From DAHVFK01 sp963755395 (GTDB lineage: Bacteria > Pseudomonadota > Gammaproteobacteria > Burkholderiales > SG8-39), in NCBI GenBank assembly GCA_963755395.1, contig CAVWJJ010000004.1, positions 62,001 to 126,000 on the forward strand: DNA of 64,000 bases. Direction: 5' to 3'. The position numbers and the translations under genes are program-made. Shown here one piece after another: positions 61,167-64,000 of this stretch. Each line of letters begins with the position of its first letter. Within the stretch, counting starts at the first letter, position 1. The notes beneath the pieces are model-generated. The model had not been told where the DNA came from. It saw only the letters and a program-made list of their open reading frames with translations, and did not search any database.

Positions 61167-63533
61167 ATGTGGCATCGTTTTTTGACCTTTCCGTTGGCGC
61201 TGCTGGCGGGCGTTCTGGCGGTCGCTCTTGCGGTTGCTGCGCTGGTGGTTGCGCTCGCCTATCCGAACCTACCGTCGCTTGATTCGCTGACCGATTATCA
61301 GCCCAAGGTACCGCTGCGAATCTATACCGAGGACGGAGCCCTGATTGGTGAGTTCGGCGAGGAACGTCGTTCCGTTATCTCGATCAGCGAGGTGCCAAAG
61401 TTTCTCAAGGACGCGATCATTTCGGCCGAGGACGAACGCTTCTACCAGCACGCCGGCATTGACTACGTCGGCGTCTTGCGTGCCGCGTATTCGAACCTCA
61501 TTGCAGGCGGCAAGCGCCAGGGCGCGAGCACGATTACCATGCAGGTGGCGCGCAACTTCTTTCTGTCTTCGGAAAAGACGTTCACCCGCAAGCTGTATGA
61601 GGCCCTGCTCGCGTTCAAAATCGAACACAGTCTCTCCAAGGACGAGATCCTCGAGTTGTACGTCAATCAAATCTACCTGGGTCAGCGTGCGTACGGCTTC
61701 GCGGCCGCCGCGCAGACCTATTTCGGCAAGTCGCTCGACCAACTTACGCTTGCGGAAGCCGCGATGCTGGCGGGGTTGCCGAAGGCGCCGTCCAGTTACA
61801 ACCCGATCGCCAGTCCGGAGCGTGCCAAGAGGCGACAGCAATACGTTCTGCACCGTATGCGTGAACTAGGCTATATCGACGACGCCCAATATGCGCAGGC
61901 CGTCGCGGCGCCAGTGCGTACGCATCGCGAAACGAGCGAATATTCAGTGCATGCCGAGTATGTCGCGGAGATGGTGCGCCAGGCGGTCCGCGAGCAGTAT
62001 CCCGAGGACGCCTACACCAAGGGTTTTCGAGTCTATACGACGATCCGCAAGGTGGATCAGGAGGCCGCCTATACCGCGCTGCGTCAGGGTCTCGAGAACT
62101 ACGACCGCCGACATGGCTACCGCGGGCCGGAGGGATTCGTTTCACTTCCCGATGTGCCGCGAGATGAGGACTACGACGAGGCGCTCTCCGACCATCCGGA
62201 CAGCGACGACCTGCTCGCGGCTGTCGTGCTCTCGGCGTCGCCGCGCAAGGTCGAGGCTGCCCTGCGTAACGGCGACACAATTCAGATTACCGGCGAAGGG
62301 CTGAAATTGGCCGCGACTTCACTTCGTCCTTCGGCGCCGCCGAGAATGCGCATCCAACGGGGCGCGATCGTGCGAGTCGAGCAGGAAGGCCAGAAGCGCT
62401 GGGAAATTGTTCAGCTGCCCGAGATCGAGGGGGCGTTCATCGCGGTGGATCCGCAAGACGGAGCAGTGCGGGCGCTGGTGGGCGGTTTCGACTTTTATCG
62501 CAACAAGTACAACCATGTCACGCAGGCGTGGCGCCAACCGGGCTCGTCGTTCAAGCCGTTCATCTACTCGGCTGCACTGGAAAAGGGTTTTACTCCGGCA
62601 ACCGTGATCGCGGACGAACCGATCGTAATCGATCCCGAAGTAACTGGCGGCCAGCCGTGGGAGCCGAACAACTATGACGGCAAGTTCGAGGGGCCGATGC
62701 GCATGCGCACAGCTCTCGCGAAATCGAAGAACATGGTGTCAATCCGCATCTTGCAAGCGATTGGCACCAAGTATGCGCAAGATTACATCACGCGCTTCGG
62801 GTTCGATGCGGACAAGCACCCGCCTTATCTCACCATGGCGCTGGGCGCCGGATCAGTCACGCCTTGGCAGATGGCGCGCGCCTACTCAGTATTCGCAAAT
62901 GGCGGTTACCTGCTGCAGCCCTATTTCATCGAAAAGATTGTCGACGACCGCGGCAATCCGCTCGGCGTCGCTCACCCGCAGCACGCGGGGGATGACGGCT
63001 TGCGCGTAATTGACGCGAGGAACGCCTTTCTCATCGACAGCATGTTGCAGGACGTTACCCGTTACGGGACCGCCGCGCGCGCCGCGCGCCTGGGACGAAA
63101 CGACATCGCCGGCAAGACTGGAACCACCAACGAGTTCGTGGATGCCTGGTTCTGCGGGTTCCAGCCGACGTTGGTCGGCATCACGTGGGCCGGGTTCGAC
63201 CAACCGAAGACGCTCGGCCGCAACCAGACGGGCGCATCCGTCGCGCTGCCGATCTGGATGGACTTCATGGCAAAGGCGTTAAAAGGCGTGCCCGAGATGG
63301 AACTCACGCCTCCGCCCGGCGTAGTGCTGGTGGAAACCGCGCCGGATCCGACCATCCCCGACGACAAGCCGACGCCCGAGTATTTCTATCAGGAGAACGT
63401 CCCGGTCGAGCCCGCCGCGACGACGCCGGCGGCACCGACCAGCACACCGCAGGGGCCACCGTCCGGCTCACCGCAGCAGGCGCCGGTGCCCGCACCACCC
63501 CAGGCTGCGCCCGTCGCGCAACCGGCGCATTAG
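61167..63533 (+). CDS. mrcA: Penicillin-binding protein 1A
   Basis: 788 aa bifunctional peptidoglycan synthase. N-terminal helix; glycosyltransferase motifs SAEDERFYQHAGID and GASTITMQVARNFF; transpeptidase SxxK in QPGSSFKPFIYS, SKN and KTGTTNEF. The tail is Pro/Ala-rich. ATG at 61167 is downstream of the promoter and gives the usual length. Divergent from pilM as in other proteobacteria. Confidence 0.95.
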   Translation: MWHRFLTFPLALLAGVLAVALAVAALVVALAYPNLPSLDSLTDYQPKVPLRIYTEDGALIGEFGEERRSVISISEVPKFLKDAIISAEDERFYQHAGIDYVGVLRAAYSNLIAGGKRQGASTITMQVARNFFLSSEKTFTRKLYEALLAFKIEHSLSKDEILELYVNQIYLGQRAYGFAAAAQTYFGKSLDQLTLAEAAMLAGLPKAPSSYNPIASPERAKRRQQYVLHRMRELGYIDDAQYAQAVAAPVRTHRETSEYSVHAEYVAEMVRQAVREQYPEDAYTKGFRVYTTIRKVDQEAAYTALRQGLENYDRRHGYRGPEGFVSLPDVPRDEDYDEALSDHPDSDDLLAAVVLSASPRKVEAALRNGDTIQITGEGLKLAATSLRPSAPPRMRIQRGAIVRVEQEGQKRWEIVQLPEIEGAFIAVDPQDGAVRALVGGFDFYRNKYNHVTQAWRQPGSSFKPFIYSAALEKGFTPATVIADEPIVIDPEVTGGQPWEPNNYDGKFEGPMRMRTALAKSKNMVSIRILQAIGTKYAQDYITRFGFDADKHPPYLTMALGAGSVTPWQMARAYSVFANGGYLLQPYFIEKIVDDRGNPLGVAHPQHAGDDGLRVIDARNAFLIDSMLQDVTRYGTAARAARLGRNDIAGKTGTTNEFVDAWFCGFQPTLVGITWAGFDQPKTLGRNQTGASVALPIWMDFMAKALKGVPEMELTPPPGVVLVETAPDPTIPDDKPTPEYFYQENVPVEPAATTPAAPTSTPQGPPSGSPQQAPVPAPPQAAPVAQPAH

Positions 63534-63561
63534 CGCCGGTCAATGCGGTACGGCTGCAGGG

Positions 63562-63882
63562 TCAACCTCGCAGTACAACCCCCTGCCCGCCCTGAGCGGA
63601 TACGAGCCTGGACAACGCGGCGAACAATTCGCTACCGTCGCGCGTGTCGCGCCATGCCGAGCCGTCCCAGCGGAAATGGAATCCCCCGGATTTCGCTGCG
63701 ACCCAGATCTCTCGCGCCGTGCCGTGGCGATTGATGACCATCTTGCTTCCATCGTCGAATTCGACTTCCAGCACGCCGTCCGCCTTGGATTGCAGGTCGA
63801 CGTCGAGATCGCTCGCATCGATCGATCGCTCGATGCGGTCCAGCACGGCGTCAGCGAGCGCTTCGAATTCCGAGTCCGTCAT
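63562..63882 (-). CDS. cyaY: Frataxin-like iron donor CyaY
   Basis: 106 aa; acidic first helix (MTDSEFEALADAVLDRIER) and the sheet motifs VEFDDGSKMVINRH and EIWVAAKSGGFHF of frataxin. Works in iron-sulfur cluster assembly. Convergent with mrcA, 28 bases apart, and divergent from the next lipoprotein. Confidence 0.93.
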   Translation of the reverse strand: MTDSEFEALADAVLDRIERSIDASDLDVDLQSKADGVLEVEFDDGSKMVINRHGTAREIWVAAKSGGFHFRWDGSAWRDTRDGSELFAALSRLVSAQGGQGVVLRG

Positions 63883-63932
63883 AGGGCCGGGATCACGCGT
63901 GATAACATGAATATTTTACCTCTCGCGACGCG

Positions 63933-64000
63933 ATGCGCTCCGCCTTTCTCCTCGCTGTGAGCACCGCTTTAGCGGTCCTCGCCGGCTGCGGACAGCGGGG
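63933..64000 (+). CDS. lptM: LptM/YifL-like small lipoprotein (5' part)
   Basis: Only the first 22 residues are in the window: a lipoprotein signal with lipobox LAGC followed by GQRG, as in LptM, whose gene usually lies between cyaY and lysA. The rest lies beyond the edge. Confidence 0.65.
   Translation, partial: MRSAFLLAVSTALAVLAGCGQR

Overview
The window is a high-GC, Gram-negative chromosomal segment, most likely from a betaproteobacterium able to live without oxygen (Rhodocyclales/Burkholderiales-like; this is inferred from content and gene order, not from a database match). The right third carries the core block lptM/cyaY - mrcA - pilMNOPQ - aroKB - gltBD. The middle holds a Thauera-type anaerobic benzoyl-CoA pathway. 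No tRNA, rRNA, CRISPR array, transposase, integrase or phage gene was found.

Layout. 1-4.3 kb: a fused B12-dependent acyl-CoA mutase (icmF, cut by the window edge) behind a perfect 22-bp palindromic operator, and a split HdrD-like/NarI-like membrane oxidoreductase. 4.3-9.9 kb: a TehB-like methyltransferase overlapping a MerB-like organomercurial lyase, converging on an arsenic operon equipped for organoarsenicals (arsR-arsI-arsC-acr3-osmC-permease-thioredoxin). 9.9-17.3 kb: a copper/envelope-stress cluster with a CopA ATPase, CueR, a CopZ-like chaperone, three CueR-type promoters with 19-bp spacers, Gly/Met-rich exported proteins, two SHOCT proteins and several decayed genes (internally deleted ccdA, a frameshifted small membrane protein, a 22-codon copZ remnant).

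17.3-42 kb: anaerobic aromatic metabolism. A branched-chain-type ABC transporter (livKHMGF-like) leads to a perfect FNR box and then thioesterase - padBCD-like molybdoenzyme - phenylacetate-CoA ligase-like gene - hemerythrin. On the opposite strand, had-oah-dch-bcrCBAD-fdx plus a tandem GNAT protein encode dearomatisation of benzoyl-CoA and the following steps to ring opening. Divergent from had, korAB (2-oxoacid:ferredoxin oxidoreductase) would re-reduce the ferredoxin used by benzoyl-CoA reductase; a ferritin-like protein and a RidA protein follow. A 14-bp motif is shared by the liv and had/kor promoter regions, suggesting one regulator for both halves.

42-64 kb: housekeeping genes: a small cytochrome c, an MltC-like transglycosylase, argD-glmU-glmS, gltBD, aroKB, pilMNOPQ, mrcA, cyaY and the start of lptM.

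Sequence quality. bcrA, bcrB, gltB and aroB each read as complete genes only if one-base indels are corrected (nine sites, eight of them apparent insertions). Because two of these are core biosynthetic genes, base-calling or assembly errors are more likely than gene death. These four are therefore annotated as full-length frameshifted CDSs.
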